DNA of 64,000 nt from Pseudocolwellia sp. AS88 (GTDB taxonomy: Bacteria > Pseudomonadota > Gammaproteobacteria > Enterobacterales > Alteromonadaceae), in assembly GCF_030551755.1 (NCBI RefSeq), contig NZ_JAUPEC010000014.1:49928-113927 (forward strand), read 5' to 3'. Both the position numbers and the translations under genes were made by a program. Positions 28,069-38,080 of this stretch are shown one piece after another (within the stretch, counting starts at the first letter, position 1; each line of letters starts with the position of its first letter). The notes beneath the pieces were generated by a model. The model did not search any database. It was not told where the DNA came from and saw only the letters and a program-made list of their open reading frames with translations.

Positions 28069-28431
28069 TTACTGCTTACTTTCACTAAACTTTATCCACA
28101 CATATTTAACTGTTACAAATAGGGCAATACCTAAAATATCAGCAACAAAATCTCTAAATTCGCCATTTCTAAAGCCTAGATAATGTTGACCAACTTCAGT
28201 AAGAGCTGCATAAAAAGTTAAACACATAGCTAAGTTAAACAAAGGTTGCTTCAACAGAGCGCTTAGTAGCCAAGTTAAAAAGAAAAAGCCAAGAAAGTGG
28301 CCAATGGAATCTAATTTAGGTAATTGAAGTGTTAATTCATTTGTACTGTAAAGCCAGACTAACGCCATCACAGAAATTACTATAACAAGTAAACTAAATA
28401 AGTAATGGCGAAGTATCATAAAAGGTATCAT
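28069..28431 (-). CDS. VanZ-like small membrane protein
   Basis: 120 residues with four hydrophobic segments (about 8-26, 42-60, 64-82 and 95-112). The sequence LPKLDSIGHFLGFFFLTWLLSAL followed by ALTEVGQHYLGFRNGEFRDFVADILGIALF has the DK/D-H-x-x-x-F and E-x-x-Q...R..D..D..N/G arrangement of the VanZ-like family. The function is not known outside teicoplanin resistance. It is probably co-transcribed with the panE-like gene (5-base gap). A second ATG four codons in (28419) is an alternative start. Confidence 0.75.
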   Translation of the reverse strand: MIPFMILRHYLFSLLVIVISVMALVWLYSTNELTLQLPKLDSIGHFLGFFFLTWLLSALLKQPLFNLAMCLTFYAALTEVGQHYLGFRNGEFRDFVADILGIALFVTVKYVWIKFSESKQ

Positions 28432-28793
28432 TAATAATGAGCTAGAGTCATTATATTAACATGATGTTTTAGCACGAAGAAACCATTCAATCGGTTAGCC
28501 CCAATCCATAAGGTAATTAATATGTTTCATCAAAATTAGCAGCCTTTATCGTCTCAATTTTATCATCCTAATATGGTCTATGTTGATCTTTGAGGAAGAA
28601 ACTTAAACTGAATTCAAAGGGGAGTAGGTGTTTAACATAATTCGCTTTGGATAGACTGGCTGTTGTTTACCTTGTTGAAATGCTGAACATATTACCGTGA
28701 AAGTAATCTCGAAAGTTGAACAGATCCTATTGGTTATCAGGTATGAGGCTGTTATTATTTACATATCGTAATTTGTTAAAAAAGAGAAAAACT
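28432..28793. other. Divergent intergenic region without recognised features
   Basis: About 360 bases between the VanZ-like gene and yajQ. The frame of yajQ is open upstream to 28716, but the family start is ATG 28794. No repeats, terminator or operator stand out. Confidence 0.5.
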
Positions 28794-29276
28794 ATGCCAT
28801 CAATGGATATTGTTTCTGAAATTAATATGGAAGAAGTACTTAACGCCACGAATAACACTAAAAAAGAATTGGAAACTCGATTTGATTTTAGAGGTATTGA
28901 CGCAAGTATTGAATGGAAAAAGCCAACAGTTATTATTAAAGCTGAAGCAGAAATGCAATTACAGCAGTTAGTTACTATGTTTAGATCTCAACTTTCGAAA
29001 CGTAATATTGATGCAAAAGCATTATCAGTTTCTAAAGCTGAATTCTCGGGTAAAACTGTTAACCAAACTCTTTCTTTCCAAGAAGGTATTGAACAACCTA
29101 TGGCTAAAAAGGTTGTTAAGTTAATTAAAGACAGCAAATTAAAAGTACAAGCCGCTATTCAAGGCGAGCAAGTGCGTGTAACAGGTAAGAAACGTGATGA
29201 TTTGCAAGCTGTAATGCAACTTATCCGTGAAGCTGACTTAGATCAAACATTCCAATTTAATAACTTTAGAGATTAG
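28794..29276 (+). CDS. yajQ: YajQ-family nucleotide-binding protein
   Basis: 160 residues from ATG 28794 ([18 protein letters not shown]), preceded by AAGAG; the open frame extends 26 codons further upstream, but that part has no family counterpart. Typical YajQ sequence: [73 protein letters not shown]. Two ferredoxin-like domains. Members bind nucleotides, including cyclic di-GMP in Xanthomonas and Pseudomonas. It is monocistronic and followed by a clear terminator. Confidence 0.95.
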   Translation: MPSMDIVSEINMEEVLNATNNTKKELETRFDFRGIDASIEWKKPTVIIKAEAEMQLQQLVTMFRSQLSKRNIDAKALSVSKAEFSGKTVNQTLSFQEGIEQPMAKKVVKLIKDSKLKVQAAIQGEQVRVTGKKRDDLQAVMQLIREADLDQTFQFNNFRD

Positions 29277-29319
29277 TTTACATCGTTTTGAAATAAACAC
29301 TCTTTGAGTTAATTGATAT

Positions 29320-29364
29320 AAACCTTTTCATTTTTATTTAAAAAAGAGATGAAAAGGTTTTTTT
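29320..29364 (+). terminator. Terminator after yajQ
   Basis: Stem AAACCTTTTCAT (29320-29331) and ATGAAAAGGTTT (29349-29360), perfect over 12 bp, with a 17-base AT-rich loop, followed by more T residues. Confidence 0.8.
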
Positions 29365-29550
29365 ATGTCTTGAATTTAATCTTAGTTATTTCGATGTGTT
29401 TATCTGTCAACCTACTCGTATGTAAATGTTTACACTGAAAATTGACTGATATTCAATCAAAACACGGGTTTATTAAATTATTGCTGTTGTTTTGTGAATA
29501 CATTAAGTAAATTACTTCTTCATAATCCTAATAAAAAAAGATCAACATTC

Positions 29551-30897
29551 ATGGCAGGAAGTAGAGGCGGATTTAGTTCGCGACTGGGTTTTATTATGGC
29601 GGCTGCAGGATCTGCAGTTGGTTTAGGGAATATTTGGGGGTTTCCAACCCAAACAGCAAGTAATGGTGGCGCAGCTTTTGTACTTATGTATTTAGTACTC
29701 GCTTTTTGTTTAGCTTATCCTGCTTTTATGGCTGAAATACTTATTGGTCGATATGGGCAAGCGAACGCAGTTACGGCATTACAAAAAATGTCGAAAAACA
29801 TTTTTCAAAAGCGCTTTGCTTTTGTGGTTGGCTTTGGTGGTGTTATTTGTGCTGGCCTTATTTTAAGTTTTTACGGTATTGTTGCTGGCTGGATGATTGC
29901 TCATACCGCAGAACCCGTTGCTAAGTTGGTGGGAAGTACTGATGTTGCTGACTGGCTTGTCGCTTTTTCTTTCGAACGCAATTTAATCTTCACTGCTTTG
30001 TTTGTTAGTTTAACTATTTTTATTATTTCTCGAGGTGTTGAAGAAGGGATTGAAAAATGGTCTAAGCGCTTAATGCCATTAATGCTAACGCTATTACTGA
30101 TTTTGATTGGTTATGTATTAACTCTAGATGGTGCTAGTGAAGGTTTAGAAGCTTACCTTAATCCTGATTTTTCTCGAATCTTCGAACCAGATTTAGTATT
30201 AAGTGCATTGGGGCAAGCCTTTTTCTCTTTGTCTTTAGGTACGAGTGTAATGATCATCTACGGCTCTTATATCTCTAAATCAGAGAATATGGTCAGCTTA
30301 GGTGCACAAGTTACGCTTATTGACGTTTCAATCGCATTTTTAGCGGGGTTATTAATTATTCCTGCTATGTATGTTGCTCAAGCGCAAGGCGTTGAAATAT
30401 TCGCTGCTGACGGCAGTTTGTTATCCGAAGATACTTTAGTATTCACTGTTTTACCTAGCTTATTTGAAAGCATGGGTGGCGTTGGCTTATTTGTTGCTAT
30501 TGGTTTTTTCGCTTTAATGACGATTGCAGCGCTAACATCATCAATTTCAATGCTTGAAGGTCCTGTTTCTTATGCGGTAGAGCGACATAATATGGAACGT
30601 AAAAAAGCCTCTATCTTTATAGGGATAGGCATTTTCTTATTCAGCGTTATTATTATGTCTAACTTCGAAAGTCTATTTGGTTTAGTTATTACATTGTCTA
30701 CCAAATACGGTCAGCCAATTGTTGCTATGTTATGTTGTGTGTTTGTCGGTTGGATATGGCAACGTAATTCTTTACTTGAAGAAATTAAATCAGGTAACGA
30801 ATCAGTTGAAGACAGTTTCTTCTGGAAAATATGGCCTGTTTATACAAAGGTTGTATGTCCAACAGCTATCGCTATGGTGTTTTTACATTCACTTTAA
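29551..30897 (+). CDS. Sodium:neurotransmitter symporter (SNF) family transporter
   Basis: 448 residues from ATG 29551 (MAGSRGGFSSRLGFIM); a GTG at 29494 would add 19 residues of low family similarity and neither has a strong ribosome binding site. The signature of the LeuT-fold SNF family is at the N terminus: FIMAAAGSAVGLGNIWGFPTQTASNGGAAFVLMY, whose unwound TM1 binds sodium and substrate. About eleven to twelve membrane segments. Substrates in bacteria are usually amino acids (Trp, Leu, Tyr, Met); none can be assigned here. Confidence 0.92.
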   Translation: MAGSRGGFSSRLGFIMAAAGSAVGLGNIWGFPTQTASNGGAAFVLMYLVLAFCLAYPAFMAEILIGRYGQANAVTALQKMSKNIFQKRFAFVVGFGGVICAGLILSFYGIVAGWMIAHTAEPVAKLVGSTDVADWLVAFSFERNLIFTALFVSLTIFIISRGVEEGIEKWSKRLMPLMLTLLLILIGYVLTLDGASEGLEAYLNPDFSRIFEPDLVLSALGQAFFSLSLGTSVMIIYGSYISKSENMVSLGAQVTLIDVSIAFLAGLLIIPAMYVAQAQGVEIFAADGSLLSEDTLVFTVLPSLFESMGGVGLFVAIGFFALMTIAALTSSISMLEGPVSYAVERHNMERKKASIFIGIGIFLFSVIIMSNFESLFGLVITLSTKYGQPIVAMLCCVFVGWIWQRNSLLEEIKSGNESVEDSFFWKIWPVYTKVVCPTAIAMVFLHSL

Positions 30898-30927
30898 GTA
30901 ATAAGTTTGTAGAATATCAGCTTATAA

Positions 30928-30961
30928 AAAAGCCCGTAATGTAATATCATTACGGGCTTTT
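30928..30961. terminator. Bidirectional terminator between the SNF transporter and thioredoxin
   Basis: Perfect 14-bp stem AAAAGCCCGTAATG (30928-30941) and CATTACGGGCTTTT (30948-30961), 6-base loop, A and T tracts on either side. Confidence 0.9.
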
Positions 30962-31001
30962 CTGATCTTTACCTACACTAAGTAGGTTGAATAAGTGCTA
31001 A

Positions 31002-31313
31002 TTAAGCAACAAATTCTTTTAATTGTGTTAAAGATAATGCGCCAACTTTAGTTGCCGTTAATTCACCATCTTTAAAAAGTAATAATGTAGGAATGCCACG
31101 GATACCAAACTTAGTCATTAACTCTTGTGCGTGGTCAGCGTCAATTTTTACAATTTTTAGCGTATCGTTTTCAGAAGCTACTTGATCAAGTAATGGAGCG
31201 ATCATTTTACAAGGTCCACACCACTCAGCAAAAAAGTCTACTAATACCGCACCTTTGTGTGCCGTTACTTCTTGTTCAAAATCTTCAGCTTTAATTACTG
31301 CTACGTTGCTCAT
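31002..31313 (-). CDS. trxA: Thioredoxin
   Basis: 103 residues, a single thioredoxin fold. The active site WCGPCK has its redox cysteines at Cys32 and Cys35. The cis-Pro is in GIRGIPTLLLF. No signal peptide, so cytosolic. It reduces protein disulfides with thioredoxin reductase. It is divergent from a LysR-type regulator. More than one thioredoxin may exist in the genome, so the symbol is by resemblance. Confidence 0.92.
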   Translation of the reverse strand: MSNVAVIKAEDFEQEVTAHKGAVLVDFFAEWCGPCKMIAPLLDQVASENDTLKIVKIDADHAQELMTKFGIRGIPTLLLFKDGELTATKVGALSLTQLKEFVA

Positions 31314-31470
31314 ATTTATTTCTCTTTAATTTTTAAATGTATGTAATGCTAAGTAGAACAATTTCTAATTCAAATTGGTCTAAATCAACTCGGGGCTATT
31401 CTATTTGGTTTTCATTTGACTGAATAGGTGGTTTAATAGGATTTATTGTTCTATATATGAGACAACGGTA

Positions 31471-32349
31471 ATGCTTAACTTAGACGATCTAACTTTCTTT
31501 TCTACTATTATTGATGCTGGCTCGTTAACCAAAGCTGCTAAATTGATGGACGTACCTAAATCTAAATTAAGTCGTCGGTTAGCTAATTTGGAAAGTGAGT
31601 TAGGCTATCAATTACTTATAAGAACAACAAGAAAACAAGAGCTTACCGCAAGTGGATTACTTTTGTATCGTTCTTGTAAACCCCATTTAGAAGCCTTAAG
31701 TGGCATTGAAAATGATATTCATGAACTAAATACTTCACCTAAAGGTCGGTTAAATATTTTGCTACCTAGTGAGTTTTTTAGCCAAGTGATCAGCCAAATT
31801 ATTACCGATTTTGCAAAAATATACCCTGATATTGTGGTGCACTGTAGCCATTACAGTTCAAAATTACCTGAAGAAAACTATTATTATGATTTGATTTTTA
31901 TCTTGCATGAAACAGATTTACCTTCATCAAGCTGGGTAGGTAAGCAATTATTAAGTTTTCCTCAATCCATTTATGCTGGCGTTGATTATTCTACTGATCA
32001 TTTACATACACCTGAAGATATTCAAAATGAGAAGTGTATTACGTCAAACAATAATGAGCAGTGGCTATTTCGTGAACATAATAAGATTCAACTTATTTCT
32101 GTAAACGAAAAAGTGATTTTATCAAGCCCACAAATGCGGTTAGAAGCAACTTCACAGCACTTAGGAATTGCCAAGCTGCCTGATTATTTATGTCAGTCTG
32201 GTGGACATTTGTTGAATGTTAAAAGGATAAAACTATCAAATGAGCCAGTCGCTTTACAGCTCACTGTATTGTATCAAAGTAGGAGCATTGCGTTTAAAAC
32301 AAGAATGTTTTTGGAATACTTTCAATCAAATATTGGTAGTTTGAGCTAA
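31471..32349 (+). CDS. LysR-family transcriptional regulator
   Basis: 292 residues. The N-terminal winged helix-turn-helix (residues 1-60) reads LDDLTFFSTIIDAGSLTKAAKLMDVPKSKLSRRLANLESELGYQLLIRTTRKQELT. The rest is a LysR substrate-binding domain (about 88-288) of the CrgA-like type. It starts with ATG 31471. It is divergent from thioredoxin with 157 bases between; LysR proteins often regulate the divergent neighbour, but the thioredoxin link is only positional. Confidence 0.92.
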   Translation: MLNLDDLTFFSTIIDAGSLTKAAKLMDVPKSKLSRRLANLESELGYQLLIRTTRKQELTASGLLLYRSCKPHLEALSGIENDIHELNTSPKGRLNILLPSEFFSQVISQIITDFAKIYPDIVVHCSHYSSKLPEENYYYDLIFILHETDLPSSSWVGKQLLSFPQSIYAGVDYSTDHLHTPEDIQNEKCITSNNNEQWLFREHNKIQLISVNEKVILSSPQMRLEATSQHLGIAKLPDYLCQSGGHLLNVKRIKLSNEPVALQLTVLYQSRSIAFKTRMFLEYFQSNIGSLS

Positions 32350-32399
32350 GGCTTTGCGGTTGGTTTATTTAAAGGTTAAAAGGTTTAATGTTAGATAAA

Positions 32400-33146
32400 C
32401 TAAACTTTTGGCCAAGATAAATCCCAAGGTACACCAATCGACGTTAGTTGCTGAATCAAAGGCTTTGAGAGAAAAAGCGTGCCAGAATCAGGTGCTTGAA
32501 TATACTGGTAAGCTACACCGTTTAGAGTAAATTGTAAGGCATAAGCATGTAAATAACCTCGGTCTATAGACTTTATGCTTGCATCGTCATGAAGCAAGTT
32601 TTCATTCATTGTTCCTCCATACAAAGCATCACCGATAATAGGAGATCCTATACTGCTTAAGGCAACACGAATTTGATGGGTTTTCCCTGAATGTGGTTTT
32701 ACTAGATAAAGCCTTTTGCCATTTTCGATACTGTACGACATGAACTGGCTTATAGCTGGGTTTGCTTGAGTTCGAAGTAACTTCCATGCACTACGACGAC
32801 TTTTAGCCATATCGCCTTTAATTAAGCCTTGCTTCTTTTTAGGTTTTTTATCACTTATGGCTAAATAATATTTTTGAATACTGTGTTGTTCAAAGAGTTG
32901 TTGAAAAGCTGTAGCTGTTTCACTATTTTTAGCAAATATGAGTAAGCCTGAAGTCATTTTGTCTAAGCGATGAACAGGGTATAACTCGTTAGTTTTAGCT
33001 TTTGAATTTGACTGAGCTAATTGGTCTTTTACTGTATTAAAAAAGCCTGCCCCCATGTCACCTTCATCATGAAAGTTGGTGTTTTCAGGCTTATTAACAA
33101 TGATAAAGTCAGGCTGATCATCAATAATTTCAAATGTTGTTTTCAT
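32400..33146 (-). CDS. RluA-family pseudouridine synthase (TIGR01621-like)
   Basis: 248 residues. Motifs of the RluA/RsuA family: VNKPENTNFH near the N terminus, the catalytic Asp in YPVHRLDKMTSGLL, KYYLAI, and the HSGKTHQIRVALSSIGSPIIGDALYGG block. There is no S4 RNA-binding domain. It isomerises uridine in rRNA or tRNA; the exact site cannot be read from the sequence. It starts 20 bases downstream of the nhaC-like gene stop on the same strand and may be co-transcribed. Confidence 0.88.
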   Translation of the reverse strand: MKTTFEIIDDQPDFIIVNKPENTNFHDEGDMGAGFFNTVKDQLAQSNSKAKTNELYPVHRLDKMTSGLLIFAKNSETATAFQQLFEQHSIQKYYLAISDKKPKKKQGLIKGDMAKSRRSAWKLLRTQANPAISQFMSYSIENGKRLYLVKPHSGKTHQIRVALSSIGSPIIGDALYGGTMNENLLHDDASIKSIDRGYLHAYALQFTLNGVAYQYIQAPDSGTLFLSKPLIQQLTSIGVPWDLSWPKV

Positions 33147-33166
33147 CGTTATAATCGCCAGTTTTA

Positions 33167-34528
33167 TTAGTAGCTAAGACCAATCAATATATAAGCTACA
33201 ATAGTCACCGCACCACCAAATAGTGTGTAAGGTAATTGAGTTTTAACATGCTCAATATGGTCACAGCCACTCGCTATGGAAGCTACAATGGTTGTATCAG
33301 ATATAGGTGAAGCGTGATCTCCAAATACACCGCCACCTAAAACGGCAGCAACCATGAACTCAATAGGTAAACCACTATGTTGGGCAATAGGTACTGCAAT
33401 AGGGATCAAAATAGCAAAAGTTCCCCATGAAGTTCCAGTCGCAAAAGCCATAACACCAGCAGCAATAAATAAGATAGGAGCCATTAAAAATAATGGGAAT
33501 TCGTGATTAATTAGTTGGCTAACATAAAGACCAGTACCTAATAATTTTATCGCGCTACCAAAAGCAAAAGACAAAACTAATACACCAACAGCAGGTAACA
33601 TTTTTTTAGTGCCGGCAAGTATTCCTGTGAAAATTTCTTTAATAGATAAAAGTTTATAGCTGATTATGAATACGATTAAACAGGCTAAAGCTGTGATAAT
33701 TGCCCAAAATACTGAGAATGAGCCTGAACCTTGGCGTATATCGCCATCACCACTAAACCATAACAAACCTAATGTGGTTGTTAATAATAGTAGTAATGGC
33801 AACCACATCACAATTGCCGGTGCTTTTTGGGTAACGAGATCTTCATTAATTTGTGCAGGATCTACAGGTTTAGCTAACTTTAATGGACCATATGCTTTAC
33901 CTGTAAATGCAGTGTAGTAGGCAAGTACTAACGCAACAATGGCATAAAAGTTATAGCCGATTGTACCAATTAAAATACCTACAGGATCAGTGAAATCATA
34001 ACCATCTAATAAACCTAAAACATAAGCTCCCCAACCATTAACTAGAAATAGAATACTTACAGGAGCACATGTTGAATCGAGTATATAGGCAAGTCGAGCA
34101 CGACTAAGTTTATGTTTATCAAAAAGTTGTTGGCTAGCCATACCACCAGTAAACATACTTAGGTTGGTATCTGTGAAAATACTAGTACCGATAATCGTCG
34201 GTAACATAGCCGCTTGTCGCTGCGTTTTTACTAAGTTCAGTTTTGAAAGGCTTTCAATAAATCCGTTAACCGCGCCCGATTGATTCATTAAAGTAACTAA
34301 AGCACCAATTAATAAACTAAAGGCTACAATATAACTATTACCTGTTGAGCTAAATACATTCAATATGCCTAATGCACTATCGGTTGCACTAGTAATAGGA
34401 TTGAAGTTATTCACTAAGAAATAGGTGAAAAATAAGCCACACAATAAAGCGGTTAATGCATTTCGTTTCCATACTGCAATCATAATAGCGATTAATGGAG
34501 GAAGTAAGCTAAGTGCGCTGTCTTGCAT
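33167..34528 (-). CDS. nhaC: NhaC-family Na+/H+ antiporter
   Basis: 453 residues from ATG 34528, which has AAGG ten bases upstream; a TTG at 34585 also opens the frame. Around eleven to twelve membrane segments. Typical NhaC sequence: PPLIAIMIAVWKRNALTALLCGL at the N terminus, FATGTSWGTFAILIPIAVPIA, and GGVFGDHASPISDTTIVASIASGCDHIEHVKTQLPYTL near the end. The protein exchanges sodium for protons at the inner membrane, in keeping with a marine organism using PomAB and SNF symporters. Some members are amino acid antiporters (for example malate/lactate), so the substrate is likely, not certain. Confidence 0.85.
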   Translation of the reverse strand: MQDSALSLLPPLIAIMIAVWKRNALTALLCGLFFTYFLVNNFNPITSATDSALGILNVFSSTGNSYIVAFSLLIGALVTLMNQSGAVNGFIESLSKLNLVKTQRQAAMLPTIIGTSIFTDTNLSMFTGGMASQQLFDKHKLSRARLAYILDSTCAPVSILFLVNGWGAYVLGLLDGYDFTDPVGILIGTIGYNFYAIVALVLAYYTAFTGKAYGPLKLAKPVDPAQINEDLVTQKAPAIVMWLPLLLLLTTTLGLLWFSGDGDIRQGSGSFSVFWAIITALACLIVFIISYKLLSIKEIFTGILAGTKKMLPAVGVLVLSFAFGSAIKLLGTGLYVSQLINHEFPLFLMAPILFIAAGVMAFATGTSWGTFAILIPIAVPIAQHSGLPIEFMVAAVLGGGVFGDHASPISDTTIVASIASGCDHIEHVKTQLPYTLFGGAVTIVAYILIGLSY

Positions 34529-34883
34529 TCTATATATACCTTGGGGATTTTGACGTGACTTTACCGCATAGGCAGTAAATTGCAAATTATACCAATAAAA
34601 CTAAGCTATTGATCACTTTAGCCTTATTGATTTGAGTGAATAACGTACAAATGTAAAATGTAAATTGTAATTATTCATGATTAAAGCTAACTATTTTAAA
34701 ATAGCTTGTTAATATATGCACCTAAATAACAGGTTATTAGTGTAGTGATAACATAGTACATTACATTTAATTAAGTTATAGCTGAAATTTATTTAACTAT
34801 TTAATTGTCTTATAGGATTGAAATAGCATTATTTAGCCATAAATAGATTGATTAACTTCTGCGTAAAACGCATAGGAATTATT

Positions 34884-36455
34884 TTGAAATTATCTTTGAG
34901 TGAGTATCTTTCTGTTTTCAATAAAGAAGAAAACATTTCCTCTTTAACAGGTTTTGGTAGAGGCATAGAGCGCGAAGCTTTACGTGTATTAGCCGAAGGT
35001 AAACTGTCTGAAACTCCCCATGCTTATAATATAGGCTCAGCTCTAACTAATCCTTACATTACCACTGATTATTCTGAAACTTTGTTAGAGTTTATTACAC
35101 CAGTAAACCGAAATCCTGAAGACACTATTGCGCAATTGCAAGACATTCAAAAATTCACTTTAAGCCAAATTGACGATGAGCTTTTATGGCCAATGAGTAT
35201 GCCGTGTTTTGTTAATGATGCTGATAAAATTCCACTAGCTCAATATGGTTCGTCGAATATAGGCAAAATGAAAACAGTTTACCGCCAAGGTTTGAAAAAT
35301 CGTTACGGTAGCATGATGCAGGTTATCTCTGGGATTCATTTTAACTTCTCTTTTCCTGAAAATTTCTGGGATGTGTTACAAAGTACACTTAAAGATGAAC
35401 AACCACGTGATGAATTTATCTCTGCGCGTTACTTTTCAGTATTAAGAAACTACAAACGTTTTTGTTGGTTAATCCCTTATTTATACGGAAGTTCACCAAG
35501 TATTTGTAGTTCGTTTTTACAAAACAAGCCGCATCAATTACCTTTTAAAAAATCACCTAAAGGTTATTTGTATTTAGAGCATGCAACGTCTTTAAGAATG
35601 AGTGATTTGGGTTATACCAATCATGAGCAGTCTTCATTACATATTTGCTATAACCATATAGATACTTATGTTGAAGGTGTGAAGCATGCAATTAATTTAG
35701 CTTCAGAAGAGTTTGAAAAAATAGGTGTTAAAGTTGATGGTAAATACCAACAGCTGAATACTAATGTTTTACAAATAGAAAATGAACTTTACGCACCTAT
35801 TCGACCTAAAAGAGTCGCTAAGCCTGGAGAAAAACCTACAGAAGCGCTTAAAAGTCGTGGTGTAGAATATATTGAAGTTAGAGCTTTAGATGTTAACCCA
35901 TTTGTAGATACGGGCGTCAGTTTAGAGCAAGTATACTTTTTAGATATTTTCTTAACCTATTGTGCGCTAACTGAACACGGCATTCTTGACAGTGCTGAAC
36001 AAAATATCTATGAGAAAAACATGGATGAAATTGTTATTAGAGGTCGTGATCCTGAATTACGTTTAGATGACAAAGGTGAGTCTAAATCTGTTAAACAATG
36101 GGGTAATAGTATTTTTGAAGAAATGTTACCTATTGCTAAGATATTAGATAGAGCGAATAACACTGAAAAATATCAAGAAGTTTTGGCTGCAGAGTTAGCG
36201 AAGATTAATGATCCTGAACTAACGCCTTCGGCTAAAGTTTTAGATTTATTAGTTAATCAAAATAAGAGTTTAACGCAAGTTGCTTTATCTATGGCTCAGA
36301 AGTACAAAGATGATTTATTAGCGCAAGACTATCAAATCTTCAATGAAGAAACTTTTGTTGAAAGTGTTAAGCAATCACACACTGATCAAAAGAACATTGA
36401 AGATAGCGATACGTTAAGTTTTGACGACTTTTTAACGAACTACTTTAATCGATAG
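34884..36455 (+). CDS. gshA: Glutamate-cysteine ligase
   Basis: 523 residues from TTG 34884, chosen because AGGAA lies 8 bases upstream and the product then begins KLSLSEYLSVF, close to the roughly 518 residues of the enterobacterial enzyme. Motifs: GFGRGIEREALRV near the N terminus, TTDYSETLLEFITP, MMQVISGIHFNFS, and VEYIEVRALDVNPF. ATP-dependent ligation of Glu and Cys is the first step of glutathione synthesis. The stem-loop at 36469-36499 follows. Confidence 0.95.
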   Translation: MKLSLSEYLSVFNKEENISSLTGFGRGIEREALRVLAEGKLSETPHAYNIGSALTNPYITTDYSETLLEFITPVNRNPEDTIAQLQDIQKFTLSQIDDELLWPMSMPCFVNDADKIPLAQYGSSNIGKMKTVYRQGLKNRYGSMMQVISGIHFNFSFPENFWDVLQSTLKDEQPRDEFISARYFSVLRNYKRFCWLIPYLYGSSPSICSSFLQNKPHQLPFKKSPKGYLYLEHATSLRMSDLGYTNHEQSSLHICYNHIDTYVEGVKHAINLASEEFEKIGVKVDGKYQQLNTNVLQIENELYAPIRPKRVAKPGEKPTEALKSRGVEYIEVRALDVNPFVDTGVSLEQVYFLDIFLTYCALTEHGILDSAEQNIYEKNMDEIVIRGRDPELRLDDKGESKSVKQWGNSIFEEMLPIAKILDRANNTEKYQEVLAAELAKINDPELTPSAKVLDLLVNQNKSLTQVALSMAQKYKDDLLAQDYQIFNEETFVESVKQSHTDQKNIEDSDTLSFDDFLTNYFNR

Positions 36456-36468
36456 CATTGAAAATAAG

Positions 36469-36499
36469 TTTGCGCATTTATTCTTTATAAATGCGCAAA
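36469..36499. terminator. Long perfect hairpin between gshA and bluB
   Basis: 13-bp perfect stem TTTGCGCATTTAT (36469-36481) and ATAAATGCGCAAA (36487-36499) with a 5-base loop. There is no strong T tract on either strand, so it is a terminator-like hairpin rather than a textbook terminator. Confidence 0.5.
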
Positions 36500-36598
36500 T
36501 CTGCAAATTAAAGCATAAAAGGTCAAACACGAGAAAGTTACGGTATAAACTTCCTCTACATTAAAACTAGCTTAATACCTCTGTTTTTTAATTATCAT

Positions 36599-37252
36599 CT
36601 AACTATTCTGCTCAAAACTATTTCTAAATATTAACTCTTCTTTATTTTTCTGTTGCTGCCAATTTTTAGTTTTCAATTCGGGTTCATCTAAAAACTTATC
36701 AACATAACCAACACATAAATAAGCAATAAGCTCATTATCTTCAGGCGCATTAACTGCTACTTTTACCTTTTCAGGATCGACAATACTTACCCAACCCATA
36801 CCAATATTGAGTGAGCGTGCCATTAACCACATATTCTGAATAGCACAAACCACACTGAACCTTCCCATCTCCGCCATACTTGTTTGACCTAAGGTAGGCT
36901 CTTTCGATGGTTTATAGAAAACAGCAATGTTAAGAGGTGCTTCAATAATGCCTTCAAGTTTTAACGCTTGGTAAGATTTTTGTTTTTCGTCTGAAAAAAG
37001 TGTTTTAGCTCGTTGATTTTCTTCATTGAAAGACTCAAGCACTTTATTTTTTACTTGTTTATCGTCAATGAGAACAAACTGCCAAGGTTGTGAGTATCCG
37101 ACAGAAGGGGCTGAAAGAGCAGACACTAAAATTTTATCAATAAGATCATTAGCTATAGGCTTATTAATAAAACGATTACCCCGAACATCACGACGGTATT
37201 GCATTATCTCGTTTAAAATGTTGCTTTCATCTATACTAAATTCTTTACTCAT
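36599..37252 (-). CDS. bluB: 5,6-dimethylbenzimidazole synthase (BluB-type flavin destructase)
   Basis: 217 residues, nitroreductase fold. The BluB subfamily is indicated by MQYRRDVRGNRF, LSAPSVGYSQPWQFVLI, PTLGQTSMAEMGRFSVVCAIQNMWLMARSLNIGMGWVSI, and the AYLCVGYV end. BluB cuts reduced FMN with O2 to give the lower ligand of vitamin B12. No other cobalamin genes are nearby, so it may serve remodelling of imported corrinoids. It starts with ATG 37252 and is divergent from the lipoprotein gene. A general nitroreductase is the alternative, but the motifs favour BluB. Confidence 0.85.
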   Translation of the reverse strand: MSKEFSIDESNILNEIMQYRRDVRGNRFINKPIANDLIDKILVSALSAPSVGYSQPWQFVLIDDKQVKNKVLESFNEENQRAKTLFSDEKQKSYQALKLEGIIEAPLNIAVFYKPSKEPTLGQTSMAEMGRFSVVCAIQNMWLMARSLNIGMGWVSIVDPEKVKVAVNAPEDNELIAYLCVGYVDKFLDEPELKTKNWQQQKNKEELIFRNSFEQNS

Positions 37253-37396
37253 GATTTTATAGTTTCGCTTTAGCTGATGATTCTATTAAAAAATCATAAG
37301 AAATATATATTGTTGGGTATAATATAATAATTATATAGAGATTATATTGTTTATGTTTATCTGACAGGCTAAACATCATTATTAAAGGTTACTCAT

Positions 37397-38008
37397 TTGT
37401 CTATTAAAAAAGTCTTTATCGCTTTGTCGTCGCTTTTATTAGTTTCTTGTTCAACACTTCCTCCGAAGAACCCTGAAAATATTTGTAGTATTTTCGAACA
37501 AAACACTGATTGGTATTTTGCTGCTAAAGACGCAAAAGAAAAGTGGGGTGTGCCTATTCATGTTCCTATGAGCATGATGTATCAAGAAAGCTCTTTTAAA
37601 CATGATGCTACACCACCTATGGACTATTTTTTGGGCTTTATTCCTATTGGTCGTGTAAGTTCTGCTTATGGTTATTCTCAGGCTAAAACGATGACCTGGG
37701 AAGATTATATGAGAGAAACGGATAACAGCGGTGCAGATCGAGATGATTTCGATGATGCGATTGATTTTATGGGGTGGTTTATTTATAAATCTCAAAAAAT
37801 AAACAAAACCTCTAAATGGGATGCATACAATCAATACCTAAATTATCACGAAGGTTGGGGTGGTTTTAAGCGGAAAAGTTATCATAAAAAGAAATGGTTA
37901 ATGGCTGTAGCTAAAAAAGTTGATAGTCGAGCTAGGCGTTACAGTGCTCAGTTAAAAAAATGTGAAGAATCTTTAGGTAAAGGTTGGTGGTCACGATTAT
38001 TTTCTTAA
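37397..38008 (+). CDS. Transglycosylase SLT-like lipoprotein
   Basis: 203 residues. A lipoprotein signal ends in LLLVSC (Cys18). The segment PMSMMYQESSFKHDATPP has the E-S(S)-F pattern of the catalytic Glu of lytic transglycosylases, and SSAYGYSQAKTMTWEDYM resembles the second motif; YLNYHEGWGGF may be the third. It would cleave peptidoglycan at the inner face of the outer membrane. It starts at TTG 37397, with AAAGG 9 bases upstream. The family is inferred by motif; the overall similarity to classical MltC/Slt is low. Confidence 0.75.
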   Translation: MSIKKVFIALSSLLLVSCSTLPPKNPENICSIFEQNTDWYFAAKDAKEKWGVPIHVPMSMMYQESSFKHDATPPMDYFLGFIPIGRVSSAYGYSQAKTMTWEDYMRETDNSGADRDDFDDAIDFMGWFIYKSQKINKTSKWDAYNQYLNYHEGWGGFKRKSYHKKKWLMAVAKKVDSRARRYSAQLKKCEESLGKGWWSRLFS

Positions 38009-38080
38009 TTCAGCCAAATTAAAGTGAGATAACGATCAACTAATGCTAGAGGTTTGATCGTAAAAAAGATCCTTAAATAT

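Noticed and set aside
37451..37834. 127-residue open frame on the minus strand
   Set aside because: Antisense to the transglycosylase-like lipoprotein, which has a good lipobox and start.
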